DNA of 64,000 nucleotides, from positions 2,728,001 to 2,792,000 of the forward strand of contig OX485803.1 in NCBI GenBank assembly GCA_950295325.1. The letters are read 5' to 3'. The stretch is from Polytrichum commune. Taxonomy: Eukaryota; Streptophyta; Polytrichopsida; Polytrichales; Polytrichaceae. This document shows, piece by piece, positions 36,776 through 48,566 of this stretch (position 1 is its first letter; every line of letters starts with the position of its first letter). The notes beneath the pieces are model-generated. The model did not search any database and was not told the DNA's origin. It saw nothing but the letters and a program-made list of their open reading frames with translations. The position numbers and the translations under genes were made by a program.

Positions 36776-39641
36776 TGTATAACGTGAGTACTTAGATTTT
36801 TGGAGGGGAATTAAATATGTGTTGTAGTACCTCCGGAGGTTGGACCTTAGTTTTTTATTATTATGATTCTAAACTCCACTAATCAATTTTATATCTAGTT
36901 CTAACCTAAACCTACAACCTATTCTAAGTGCAGACGCACCAGTCTTGGAACCAAGACAATTCTAACTTGTGAATTGAGATGGCTCTGATACACACCAACC
37001 GGATGTGACTCATACCACCCCTAGCTCAATGAACTGAATAACGACGATTTGATGAACTATTTAATTCTTTATTTAATTATATTTAATTTTCTAAACGGGG
37101 GGACTTGGCCTAAGTCCCACCCTTTACACAAATTACTTCTTATTTAATTAATTTTGTTTACACATCCTACCATACTATATTCATATATAAGGCATCATCC
37201 CTTAGCTCGGAACCTTCTAAGGCCTCGTGCAGGTCTTTTGAAGATCGAGTGACATCTAAAACCCTTTAGACTTCAACGGTCCGAAGGGTGGTGTCACCCT
37301 ATTGAATTAAGTTTCCGATTCGGGTTTCTTATCAACAAGGGTTTACGATTTGTTTTGTATATTTTTAATTATTATATGTGTTTACACTATATAAACCACG
37401 AAATGCAATTTAATGGGACTAGGGTGACGGACAGCTTGTAAGATCAACATGTTGCACAATCTTCATAAATTGGGCCATTACTCCCAATTTATGGGGCCAA
37501 CAACATAATAGTGGATTTGTAGGTCATTAATCCCATTTTTTCACCAACAACATTCAGAGTGGTCGTATCGGTAATTAATCCGACTTACCCACATACGGAA
37601 CTTGGTAATAAATAAAATTACTACCACAAAACATATAAAGGGGCCCTAGAATAATGAAGTTGGGTACCCCTGTGGCGGTTAAGTACTCAAGCCATTTGAC
37701 CTTACGAGATAGGTGAATGGATTTAGGGATGCATACCTTGGCCACGCTCCTTCCAATCCTAAATAAAAGACCATGGTTAGTTAATTTACCTTAAGTCTCC
37801 TCGGTTGATTGGGCTCGATGTAGGCCGAGCCGCTACTTCCTTTCTTGCTCCACTTCCCGGACGTTGACCTTGTTTTCTTCCTTGTAGCTAGTTTGATTAT
37901 AAAGCTTACGTTAGTTAACAATTAGAACATCATTTTTTTGCACTGAAATTTAGGCCTAAGCAAATGAATTTACTGAGTGCACGTAATTATCTTTCTAACG
38001 ATCTAAAAATCATTTTAATCGGATAAGAAATGCAAAAGTTAGGAGGTTGAAAGTACGAGGTCGATTTAATCGATCCTTCCAACCCACCTACCAAACTTCC
38101 AACTTTAAAAATTTATAGTAAATTCATTACTACTTGTATTTGGACTTTCCATACAACATTGGAAAGCTATTAACAAGGTCTAATTGAAAAAATATATATG
38201 ATATTAGCAAATTAAGTCAAGATGAATCCAATAGATTCCTTGTAATCCAATAGTCAACCATGAAATCTTAAATTACGTATCCCGTCTTTAGAAATTCGTA
38301 TCTAATTCATTTTTATTTAGCTCAAATGTTTTAAATAAACGTGGAAAATTATTAAAAAAAATTATTTGAAAAAAAATACGTTATCAGCAAATTAAGCCAA
38401 GATGAATCCAGCAGACTCCTTGTAATACAGTAGTCAACCAAGAAATCTCAAACTACATGTCCCGCCTTTAAAATTTCATATCTAATTCATCTTTTATTCA
38501 AATCAAACGGATCTAAACAACCTTAGAAAATTATAAAAATATCTACTTAGAAAAAAATATAAAATTTGAAAATTAAAACTTTTATTGGGCTACCAGGTCT
38601 GATCCAGCAGCCGCTATGCAAAGGAACATCCAGTTTTTTTATTCCATCTTTGAAAATTCATAATTAATTGCTACCTTAACCAAATCACAAATGAAAAACT
38701 ATAGATTACAGATAGCTATAGAAAATCTCTATAAAAAATATGATAATTATTTTGTTCTAAATCATGAACTAAGCGTTCAAACCATCGGCGGCTGAGGTCT
38801 ACAATGCCTTCACCTGCAATCATATAATCTAATCTACCTCTATAAAGAAACAGAAGAATATTTTGTGTGTTAATAAATACACATTCTAATTATGAAAGAT
38901 AGTAGAGGATTTTCTCAAGCCTTGCTATTAGGCCATTGAAAAGTAAGATAGAAGTTTTTTCCTAACTACGTAGAAGTAGGGCTTCACCCAAACATTTAGA
39001 AGAAGATAAAGTACAAAGTGGATGGAAGGGATTTTAAATCCTGTTAAAAAATGGTTGGAACCCTCTGCCACCAGCTTCATTATTCGAATCCTTCCCCAAA
39101 ATTTAGCCTCGGAGGTTCTTCCGGTTGAGGTTGCCACCCTCTGGATGAGGTGGCTCCGACAGGAGACCTTATAAATATTTCTAAATTTTTGCCATCGAAT
39201 TGGCAAATGGACAAGTGGGCAAATAACCCCCTTGCTTGCTTTCTTTGTTTTTTTCTTCAAAATTTTTTATGTCAATTTCACCTTCTTACGCCAAACACCT
39301 CTAATTGTCTTGTGTGGTCCATATTAACTAGTGAACTAATATTTGCTTAGCTAACATCTAGTAACTTAAATCTTAGCTAATTGCTTTTTCTAGCTAGCAT
39401 ATTTTTTCTACTTCGCTATTTTTTAATATTATTTAGTTTTTATTATGACCAACCTCACCCTTCATTAGATTTTTGTTTCTTCCGCTTGAAGGCCCGAAAT
39501 CCTCGGTAATTCATCTTTTTTTATAGGCTAAATTCTAAATGAATTAATTTTTCCTAAATTGCTTATCAATTGTAAATTTTAATGCTAGCATCCTAACTAA
39601 AAGTGATCCCGCGGAGTGGTGGACCACTCTAGGGGTTTGCA
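36776..39641. repeat. right-hand part of solo LTR A, no gene
   Basis: Aligns along its length with 45285-48080 of LTR B. Contains several similar ~200-bp blocks (aagatgaatcca...cagactccttgtaat near 38225 and 38400), an internal duplication shared by both LTR copies. A tatcagagc-like sequence near 36976 is within the LTR and is not a primer site. Confidence 0.7.
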
Positions 39642-39646
39642 TAACA

Positions 39647-40097
39647 AGATTGAATAAAAATTATCTTGTCAAATTCACTTGCATGTCATTTTTTACGATC
39701 AGAATGTCAGATAACCAGCCCAGAATCCAAATAAGAAAGAAAATGCATAGTTCATAATATTTTATTTGTCTAAATTAATATTAATTTTTTATGAGATTAA
39801 TAATGAGGATTTCCCAAAGTTCACATTATTGAATGAAAATACTTTTGTTATTGTTATTGTTATTGTTCCAGATATTTAAGTTAATGTGGAATTTGTACTC
39901 TTAAACCCTGAGCTAATACCCTCAAATCTATCAATCTATTCAATTTTAAGTACCTATAAATTGAAAGAGGAGAATATAGCAACACGAACAACCGACCAAC
40001 AATTGTAAGTAAGTTACTATGAGTTGTGGGTTCAAATGCCGAGTGGATGGTGCAAGCTACCGTGTTAATTTCGTTGAGTTAACGTAGAAGATCATTT
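39647..40097. other. no gene seen
   Basis: AT-rich sequence between LTR A and the tandem 1.84-kb unit; ends in a ttgttattgttattgtt run near 39845. Confidence 0.4.
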
Positions 40098-41936
40098 CAT
40101 CATAATATGAGTAACCTTATTAGCGTGTGGGAATAAATCGCAATTTTCTTTCATATATGTAATATGCACAATCAGCACTTCCACCAGCACACAAACGTAT
40201 CTAACATGATATATAATTTAAATGTAGAATAAAAAACATGATAGGAAGGAGGCGATATTTTTATTATCTATTTGTGGATTTTGTCTTGAGCATCCAATAC
40301 AAAAAATCGGCCGATATGCGGCCCCTCATAATATTCTAGCTTCGGAAAGATTCGGATTGGTACATGCGTATTAGTTGTCTCTCCTTCATATCAGCCAGAT
40401 ATTTTCGTATAGTGGTGAAGACAACGTCCATATGGAAATGTTGTGCAAATGGAACGTATAGTCTAGCGTCGTCCTCATCTTAAGAGGTGGAGACCGGACA
40501 TGTTGATGTAGTCGCATATGTGGTGATATCGTTTGGCCGTGGCATGAATTATGCAATGTAGTGAATATTAAGAATTATATCTAATGTAACAATAAAGCAC
40601 TAATTCAGAATTATAGACGTGATAAACAAGGTGTACTTGCAGATTATAGTGTAGACGCTCAAGAACCGCGCTTCCCGTTCTTTGGACGGGAAATTCCTGC
40701 AAAAGCTGGAACTAGCGCACCATCAGATTCCGGAGTAAGAATTGAATTTGCGGTTGGAGGAATAAGGGTCAGTGGATCGATTTGCGTCTAGATGTTTTCT
40801 TCCTTCATTGTGCGCAATATAGATTTTGCACGATCGTAGGACAAATCAGACCAAGTTGTGGTGTCGGTGATTCAAAATTCATGATAAAAATGGAACATTT
40901 GATGTGGCGCCAAATCTCCAGAGACGACGGTTTTAAGCAATGTTTTGGCTCTCCAAGCTGGGAGCGTGGCTTCAATATTTGCGTATTAGACATGAAACGC
41001 GTCTAGAAGCACGTTCAAGTAACATGAGGATGAGGTGTATTTAGGAAATTACAGTGGTAATGACATGTATATAGAAGAAAACAAAATTGTTTGGTAATTA
41101 AAAAAAATGGTTATAGATTATGTAATGAGTGTTTGAAACAATGAATGTAGGTGCATATCTGGATATGGCAAGCCACTATGAATCTTCTCAAAATCCTTCC
41201 GATATTCTGCATGCTTTGTAATGAACTGATTAACTTTTCGTACAGTGTCAAAATCAGGTGGATTCAAGAAATTTTTGTAGCCGTAGACGTCTAAGAGTTG
41301 TCGTTGCGTTTCGGTGGAATAGATTTTTTTTACGTTGCGTGGTTTCTTTGGAACTGTTTCTGGGAACTCCGCCTTGAGTTTTGTGAGCAAACGGGAATAG
41401 TTGATCGTAAGACGACCACTGTTGGCATTGATGGCCACCATTGTGAGCATTCCACAGTAAACGTACATTTCAAGACATTTGGAGCATCAAACTATAGAAG
41501 GTACAACAATCGCTATGGATCTACAATAACGAAATCCTATGAGGTTTTGTGATGCAAAAGGATCTAAGTTTGTTAACTTTTTACAATGACATGTAGCTTT
41601 ATTATTTCAGTGGCCCTAAACTATGCCTTAACTATCGACAATGAGTACTAATTGACATATTGGTTCCTATCAAAACATATGTATTATATAACTTATATGG
41701 ACGATTCGTTATGTGTAAATTTTGTAAAATCCAAAAAATCACAACTATGTTGGAAGTTTGGAACTGCATCACTTTTTACAGAAAGAAAAAAATTTCACAA
41801 AAAACGAAGATAGACAAAAGTTCTCACCAATAAAATTTACGAACGCATACATATTCTTTTAGCTCTGCGATAATACGGGAAATGTTGTCGTTGTGTGCGA
41901 AGTCTAAGAATGTTTAAGCTTAAGGTTTAAGATTTT
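40098..41936 (-). repeat. 1.84-kb tandem unit, copy 1, with broken coding remnants
   Basis: Directly followed by a diverged second copy at 41937-43775. Coding remnants are on the minus strand. The best is a 116-codon ORF at 41118-41468 (LLTKLKAEFPETVPKKPRN, then a helix-rich EYRKDFEKIHSG block). Matching parts in copy 2 keep the protein sequence better than expected for non-coding DNA, so the ancestor coded a protein. Both copies are broken. No family is recognised; it may be a duplicated host pseudogene or part of an unknown element. Confidence 0.55.
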
Positions 41937-43775
41937 ATCATAACATGTGCAACCTTATTAGCATGTAGGAATAAATCGCAACTTTCATTCATATATGTAA
42001 TATGTATAATGTGCACTTCCGTCAGCACACAAACGTATATAACATGATATATAATTTACATGTAGAACAAAAACATGATAGGAATGAGACGATATTTTTA
42101 TGATCTATTTGTGGATTTTCTCTTGAGCATCCAATATAAAGGGTCGGCCGATGGGCGGCCCCTCATAATATTATAGCTTCGGAAAGGCTCATATTGGTAC
42201 ATGCGTATTAGTTGTCTCTCCTTCCTATCAGCCAGATATTTTCGTGAAGTGATATAGATAACGTCCATATGAAAATGTTGTGCAAATAGAACGTATAGTC
42301 TAGCGTCGCCCTCATCTTGAGAGGTGGAAACCGAACATATTGACGTAGTCGCATGTGTGGTGATATCGTTTGGCCTATGTATACTCCTCCATTATCCATG
42401 GCATGAATTATGCAATGTAGTGAATATTAAGAGTTATATCTAATGTAACGATGAAGCAATAATGTGGAATTATAGACGTGATAAACGAAGTGTACCTGCA
42501 TGTTATAGTATAGACGCCCAAGGACCGCGGTTCCCGTTTTTTGGACGGGAAGTTTTTGCAAAAGCTGGAACCGACGCATCATCAGAGCCTAGAGTGAGAA
42601 TTGAATTTACAATTGGGAGAATAGGGGCCAGTCGATTTACGTCTGGATGTTTTCTTCATTCATTGTACGCAATATAGATTCTGTACGATCGTAGGACAAA
42701 TCAGACCATATTGTGGTGTCGGTAATTCTAAATTTATGGTAAAAATGGAATATTTGATGTGACGCCAAATTTCCAGAGACGGCAGTCTTAAGCAATGTTT
42801 TGGCTCTCCAAGTGGGAGCGTGACTTCGATATTTGCGTATTAGATATGAAAGACGTCTAAAAGCACGTTCAAGTAACATGAGGATGAGGTGCATTTAGGA
42901 AATTGCAGTGGTTATGACATGTATATGGTATGAAACAATTTTTTTACTAATTAAAAAAATGGTAATGCATGATGCAATGAGTGTTCGAAACAATGAATGT
43001 AGGTGCATATCTGGACATGGCAAGCCACCATAGATCTTCTCAAAATCCTTCCGATATTCTGCATGCTCTGTAACGAACAGATTAATCTTTCGCACAATTT
43101 TGTAACTAGGTAGATTTAAGAAAATTTTGTAGCCGCAGACGTCTAGAATTTATCGTTGCGCTACGGTGGGATAGATTTTTTTGCATTGCGTGGTTTCTTT
43201 GGAAGTGTTTCTAGCAACTCCGCCTTGAGTTTTGTGAGCAAGCGGAAATAGTTGATCGCAGGACGACCACTGTTGGTATTGGTGGCCACCATTGTGAGCA
43301 CAACGCAATAAACGTATGTTTCAGGACATTTGGAGCACCAAACTATAGAAGGTACAACAATCCTCATGGATCCATAATAATGAAATCATGTGGCGTTTTG
43401 TGATGCTAAAGGATCTCAGTTTGTTGATTTAACACAATAACATGTGGCCTTATTATTTTGGTGGCCCTAAACTATGCCTTCACTATCGACAACCAATACT
43501 AATTGACACATTGGTTCCTCTCAAAATATATGCATTATATAACTACATGGGCGATTAGTTATGTAAACAATTTATAAAATCCAAAAAATCACAACTATGT
43601 TGGAAGCTTGGAACTGTATCAGTTTTTTACAAAAATGAAACATTGCCACAAAAAACGAAAATAGACAAAAGTTCTCACCAAAAAATTTTACGAATGCAGA
43701 TATATTCTTTAGCTCTACAATAATACGGGGAAGGCTGTCGCTGTGTGCGAAGTCTGAGAAGGTTTAAGTTTATAT
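41937..43775 (-). repeat. 1.84-kb tandem unit, copy 2
   Basis: Same order of blocks as copy 1. Minus-strand remnants: 43161-43367 (matches the N side of the copy 1 ORF), 42895-43095 (EYRKDFEKIYGG block), 42637-42894 (an 86-codon Arg-rich piece with LLERAFRRLSYLIRKY) and 42208-42399. Broken. Both copies end with a gtgtgcgaagtct(a/g)agaa motif, so the period is about 1,839 bp. Confidence 0.55.
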
Positions 43776-44640
43776 AGAAGATTATATAGTCAGCCACTAC
43801 AATACATGTTGAGTCATTCTTGAACTTTCACTTCGTGAACAAAGTTGAATGATGGACATACAACTTAAGTAAAACAATTTTTGAACTTACAGTCTATATG
43901 TTGAATGTATATGTTGTATTTTTTTGTCTGAGAAATTTTGAAGATACATTGTAGATTGCAGGAGTTAACTTCTCTATGGATCCACAAACGTAATTGTTAG
44001 TGAAGAATCTGTCATAGATTGAAGTCATGATAATCTCAGCCAGTTCAGTGCATGATGAAACACTGAAGCTATTCTTGCACTTTCGTATTGTGAGCAAAAT
44101 TAGAGTGATAGACATGCAACTCAAGTAAACAACTAGTTCAGATTATTAAAGAGATTTTTTTAATATTCAATCGACCATTACCGGTCTTTTAATGAAATCT
44201 AATGAACTAAATTTTCATGAGCCAAGTTCCAATGAAGGGATAGAAGGCCTCAGATGGTAGACTAGAATAGGCAAATAAAGATTTTCCAAAGGTAGTTTGT
44301 TATGAATATGAGGCATTTTCTTCTCATAAAAGACCTTACTTACTATAGCATGATAATTAAGGACTCCTAAATTTCTCTCAAAATTTCTAAAATTTCTAAG
44401 AACACTGGTGTTCTAAAATTGTACGATCGTTTAATGGTCAATTACATGTTTCCAAATCACATTGCAGGAGGGATCAATTACCTAGAAACAATTGGCCATA
44501 ATAGAACAAATACAAACATACATAATGATGTGTGTTAGAACTTTGTGTCACAAAATTCCAGCCTGTCTAAGCATTACACAAGGCGCTCTCTTTAGGCTTA
44601 TGAACAATGGACCATGCTTTTAAAGATTTAGTAAATAAAG
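43776..44640. other. no gene seen
   Basis: AT-rich sequence downstream of the exons at 44641-45092. A 76-codon chance ORF at 43894-44124 has no family features. Confidence 0.4.
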
Positions 44641-45092
44641 CTACATCTGAAGAAAGTAGTCATTTTCAACAAAGTCATCTGCATCTTCCAAATGTCTTTG
44701 AATGAGCTTTAAAGTAGAGTGCCACATTCGCAAATTGGTGTTCATATGCACTCTCCTTAAGTGAAGGTGTTGATACCTGCATGCAAACCAACCACCTGCC
44801 CTCCATTCATGTGTTTGTATACTCCTCAAATATTCCAATTAAGGACATTCAACAAATGAACGTTTAGCCTAAGTGAGAACATTTCATTACCACAAGTCCT
44901 AAGAGCAGATGCAATCATGTAGTTTGATGTGACTTGCATCTAAGTTACTTTAGTCATGTGCATCCAATGCAAGATTTAAAACCTGAGGCGAACTTTTTCG
45001 GAAGGCAGTTCTTTTTTATCATCAGCAAGTGTCACCAAGAACGGCAACGCCAACCCCACTTTGTTCAAGACCCAAACATTTTCTGCAACAAT
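44641..45092 (-). CDS. last two exons of an unrecognised gene
   Basis: Minus strand. An exon at 45092-44983 follows a good 3' splice site (tctgtgcag) and codes IVAENVWVLNKVGLALPFLV then TLADDKKELPSEKVRLR. It ends CTCAG|GT. A 206-nt intron leads to the exon at 44776-44641 after tgcatgcag, coding YQHLHLRRVHMNTNLRMW ... and ending DDFVENDYFLQM, stop. The phase fits across the junction (AG|G). Composition and clean splice sites argue for a real gene. Earlier exons would lie to the right, but the 2.9-kb LTR B begins 84 bp upstream of the first visible exon, so the gene is either split by a large intron insertion or truncated. I do not recognise the family. No membrane segment is certain, though VGLALPFLV is hydrophobic. 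Confidence 0.5.
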
Positions 45093-45175
45093 CTGCACAG
45101 ATCCCACCCGATTCTCTTCAAAGCCAATAACATAAGAAAAATTGTCAGTATACTATAATTAAGAAGCTCACCCTT

Positions 45176-48080
45176 TGTGATACTTTTGGGCCACCCCCTT
45201 TCGAGGGAGCCTAAAAGTATCACACAAACCCTTCGGTGAAGGTGGCCTGCATTTGCAGGCGCCCAAGCCGAACCCGGATGATAGGTGTATAACGTGAGTA
45301 ATTAGATTTTTAAGGGAGATTAAATATGCGTCGTAGTACCTCCGGAGGTTGGGCCTTAGTTTTTTACTAGTGTGGCTTTAAACTCCACTAACCAATTCCA
45401 TATCTAGTTCTAACCTTAACCTATAACCTATTCTACGTGCAGACGCACCAACCTTGAAACCAAGGCAATCCTAATTTGTGAATTATGATGATTCTGATAC
45501 ACCCAACCGGGTGTGACTCATACCACCTTAACTCAACGAATGGAATAACGACAATTTGATGGACCATTCAATTCTTCTTATTTCTTTATTTAGTTCTATT
45601 TGGTTTTCTAAGCGGGGGAACTTGGCCTAAGTCCCACCTTTCAAACAAATTCCTTCTTAATTACTTACTTTTGTTTGCACGTCCTAACTCACTACATTAA
45701 CATATTAGGCATCATCCCTTACCTTGGAACCTTCTAAGGCCTCGTGCAGGTCCTTTGAAGGTCGAGTAACATCTCAAACCCTTCGGACATCAATGGTTCG
45801 AAGGGTGGTGTCACTCTACCGAGTTAAGTTTTCGATTCGGGTCTCTTGTCAACAAGGGTTTACGATTTATTTTGTATGTTTTGATTGTTAAATGTGTTTA
45901 CACTGGATAGACCACGAAATGCAACTCAATGGGACCAGGGTGACGGACAACCTGTAGGTTCAACCAGTTGCGCAATCTTCATAAATTGGGGTCATTACTC
46001 CCAATCTATGGGGCCAACAACATAATAGTGGATTCGCGGGTCATTAACCCCACATTTCTACCAACACGAAACTTGCTAATAAATGAAGCTACTACCACAA
46101 AACCTACCAAGGGCCCCGAAAACAATGGAATTGGGTATTCCCTTGGCGGTCAAGTGGTCAAGCCACTTGACCTTACGAGATAGGTGAGTGGGTTTATAGA
46201 TGCGTACCTTAGCCGCGTTCCCTCCAACCCTAAATGGAAGGCTAGCGTTAGTAAATTTACCTCAATTCTCCTCGGTTAATTTGGGCTCGATGTAGGCCGA
46301 GCCGCTACCTCCTTCCTTGCTCCACTTCCCGAGCGTCGACCTTGCCTCCTTCTTTGTAACTAGTTTGGTAGTAAGTGTACCTTAGTTAACAATTCAAATA
46401 TAAAGTATTTATTCTGCACTGTAATTTAATCCTAAGCATAATATTTATACTTAGTGCACCTAATTATCTTTCCAATGATCTAAAAATCACTTTAACTGGA
46501 TAAGATTTGCAAAAGTTATGAGGGTTGGAAGTGTGAGGTCGATTCAACCGATCCTTCCAACCCACCTATCTACCTTCTAACTTCAAAAATTCATAGCACA
46601 TTCCTTACTACTTGGATCTAGGCTTTCCTTATACCATTGGAAAGCTATGAACAAGCTCTAACTAGGAAAATTATGACATCAGCAGGTTAAGCTAATAAAA
46701 ATTCAGCAGACTCCTTGTAACACAGCAGTCAATCAAAAAGACTTTAACTATGTATCTCACCTTCAACAATTCATATCTAATTCAAATCTTACTCAATTCA
46801 AACGTTCTATATGACCCTAGAGAGATATTAAAAATATGTATTTGATAAAAATATGTGATTAGAAAGGTAAGCCGAAGTGAACCCAGCAGATCCTCTGTAA
46901 TGCAGCAGTCAACCAAAAGTTCTCAAACTATGTGTCCCATCTTCCACAATTCATATCTAATTCAAATCATGCTCAAATCAAATGTTCTAAGCCATTTTGG
47001 AAAGCTACACAAAATTTCTACTTGGGAAAAATATAACTTCTTGGAATTAAAATTCTTATTGGGCTCGCAGGTCTGATCCAGCAGCCGCTACCCACAAGAC
47101 CACCCAGTTTTTCTACTCCATCTTTGAAAATCCATAACTAATTGTCATCTTAACCAAATCATAAATGGGAAACGGCTATGGATAGCTATAGGAAATCTCT
47201 CTAAGAAAAAAATGATAAGTATCTTGTTCTAGCTTCTGAACTAAGCCTTCAGGGCATTGGCAGATGAGGTCTACAATGCCTCCACTCAAAATTCTACCAT
47301 CCAACCTACCTCTACAAAAGAAGGAATAATTTTGTTGGTGTGTTCATAAAACACACATTCTAACTAGGAGAGAGAGTAGAGGAGGTTCTCAAGCCTTTCT
47401 TTTAGGCCATTGAGAATACATGCTAAAGGATTTTTTCCTAACTACATTGAAGCAGGGCTTCGCCCAAAAACTAGAAAAAGAGAGAGAGCTACAAGGTGGA
47501 AGGAGGGGTTTTTAAACCCTCTCACAAAAGGGTTGGACCCCTCCTCCATCGGATCCATTTTTCAAACTTTTTCCCGAAATTTTGGCTCGGGGGTTTTCCC
47601 GGTTGAGGTTGCCACCCTCTCGCCGAGGTGGCTCCGACAAAAAACCTTTAGAAATCTTTCTAATTTTTCCGCCATCGAGTTGGTAAGGAGGCAAGTGGGC
47701 AAGTAGCCCCCTTGCTCTCTTTCTAATTTTCTTCAAAAGTCTTCAAGCCGGTTTTGTCTTCTTACGCAAAACACCTCCAATAGTCTTGTGTGCCTCACAC
47801 TAACTAATAAACTAACACTTGCTTAGCTAGCATTTACTAACATTTGCTTAATAGCTAACATCTACTAATATTTGCTTAGCTAGTTGCTTTTACTAGCTAG
47901 CATATTTTTTCTACTTTGCTATCTTCTAGCACTACTTAGTTTCATTTTGACCTTCCTTCTTCTAGGCTAAATGCTAAATGAACTAATTTTCCCTAAATTC
48001 CCTATCAATTCTAACTTTTAATGCTAACATTCTAACTAAAAGTGATCCCGTAGAGTGGTGGACCATTCAAAGGGTTCACA
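45176..48080. mobile_element. solo LTR B (2,905 bp)
   Basis: Fossil solo LTR. Ends TGTGA ... TCACA, 5-bp duplication CCCTT at 45171-45175 and 48081-48085. Homologous over its full length to LTR A, without the LTR C insertion. It sits between the minus-strand exons at 44641-45092 and the plus-strand ORF that begins at its right border. The two copies differ at many sites, so they are probably independent old insertions, not a recent duplication. Confidence 0.85.
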
Positions 48081-48086
48081 CCCTTC

Positions 48087-48566
48087 GACGACGTCGCTGC
48101 GGCCTCGCTTCCACTTACGGTTTGTGGAGCTCCGCCACCGGGTGGCGCAATCCAAGAAACGAGGAAGAGGAAAGTGAGGGCAGCACCTTCACATAAAACC
48201 CCATACACTTTGGAATCCGGTATCGACCAAGGCCGGCCTTCGTGGAGGGCGGAGGATTATCGAGCGAGGAAGCCAAGCGCACGCAAGAGATCGTTGACAG
48301 ACACGATGATTCTAGCAAATGCAATTAACGGATTCGCGGATGGGTATGTAAAGATGGAGTATAAGAGGATACAATCTGCAGAGCAAATGACAACTCTATT
48401 GATCAACTCGAACAAGCGCATCCATGACTCTAACATGCGTCTTATGCTCAAGTTGGCGGAGCTTGATGCTGAATGTCGGCGTCATCATGCCGAGACAACA
48501 ATGTTGGCTATAGCCAACATGTTTACTACTACAACATTCAACAAGATGCCTCGCACCTCACAGTGA
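48087..48566 (+). CDS. gene fragment with C-terminal coiled coil, abutting LTR B
   Basis: The frame is open from the border of LTR B to a stop at 48566 (about 159 codons; no ATG near the start). The product has a Pro/Gly start (APPPGGAIQETRKRKVRAAP), a basic middle (ARKPSARKRS) and a long amphipathic helix (TDTMILANAINGFADGYVKM, later SNKRIHDSNMRLMLKLAELD). This layout recalls the C-terminal part of plant Myb/SANT or trihelix-like proteins, often tied to Harbinger elements, but no DNA-binding domain is present here, so the name is not given. It is probably a 3' exon whose upstream part was separated by the LTR or lies in an intron further left. Confidence 0.45.
   Translation, partial: DDVAAASLPLTVCGAPPPGGAIQETRKRKVRAAPSHKTPYTLESGIDQGRPSWRAEDYRARKPSARKRSLTDTMILANAINGFADGYVKMEYKRIQSAEQMTTLLINSNKRIHDSNMRLMLKLAELDAECRRHHAETTMLAIANMFTTTTFNKMPRTSQ

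Larger units (their letters stand above)
25499..39641. mobile_element. solo LTR A (about 2.98 kb net), split by nested insertions
   Basis: Fossil LTR-retrotransposon solo LTR. Flanking 5-bp duplications TAACA lie at 25494-25498 and 39642-39646. Its own sequence is 25499-25608 plus 36776-39641; the rest is the inserted LTR C with two hATs. It is homologous end to end with LTR B at 45176-48080. No internal retroviral genes lie between a pair of LTRs here, so each is a solo LTR left by recombination. Family (Gypsy or Copia) cannot be told from the LTR alone. It must be older than everything inserted in it. Confidence 0.8.

Noticed and set aside
36970-37010. tRNA-Met primer-binding-like site (tatcagagc on minus strand) next to a TGTGA sequence, suggesting a shorter LTR starting there
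   Set aside because: The 5-bp duplications TAACA and CCCTT place the true LTR borders outside it in both copies, so the site is internal to the LTR.
42208-42399. GIY-YIG-like reading (VYIGQTISPHMRL) in the tandem unit
   Set aside because: It is in one frame of one copy only; copy 1 lacks the YIG part, and another frame is the better conserved one.
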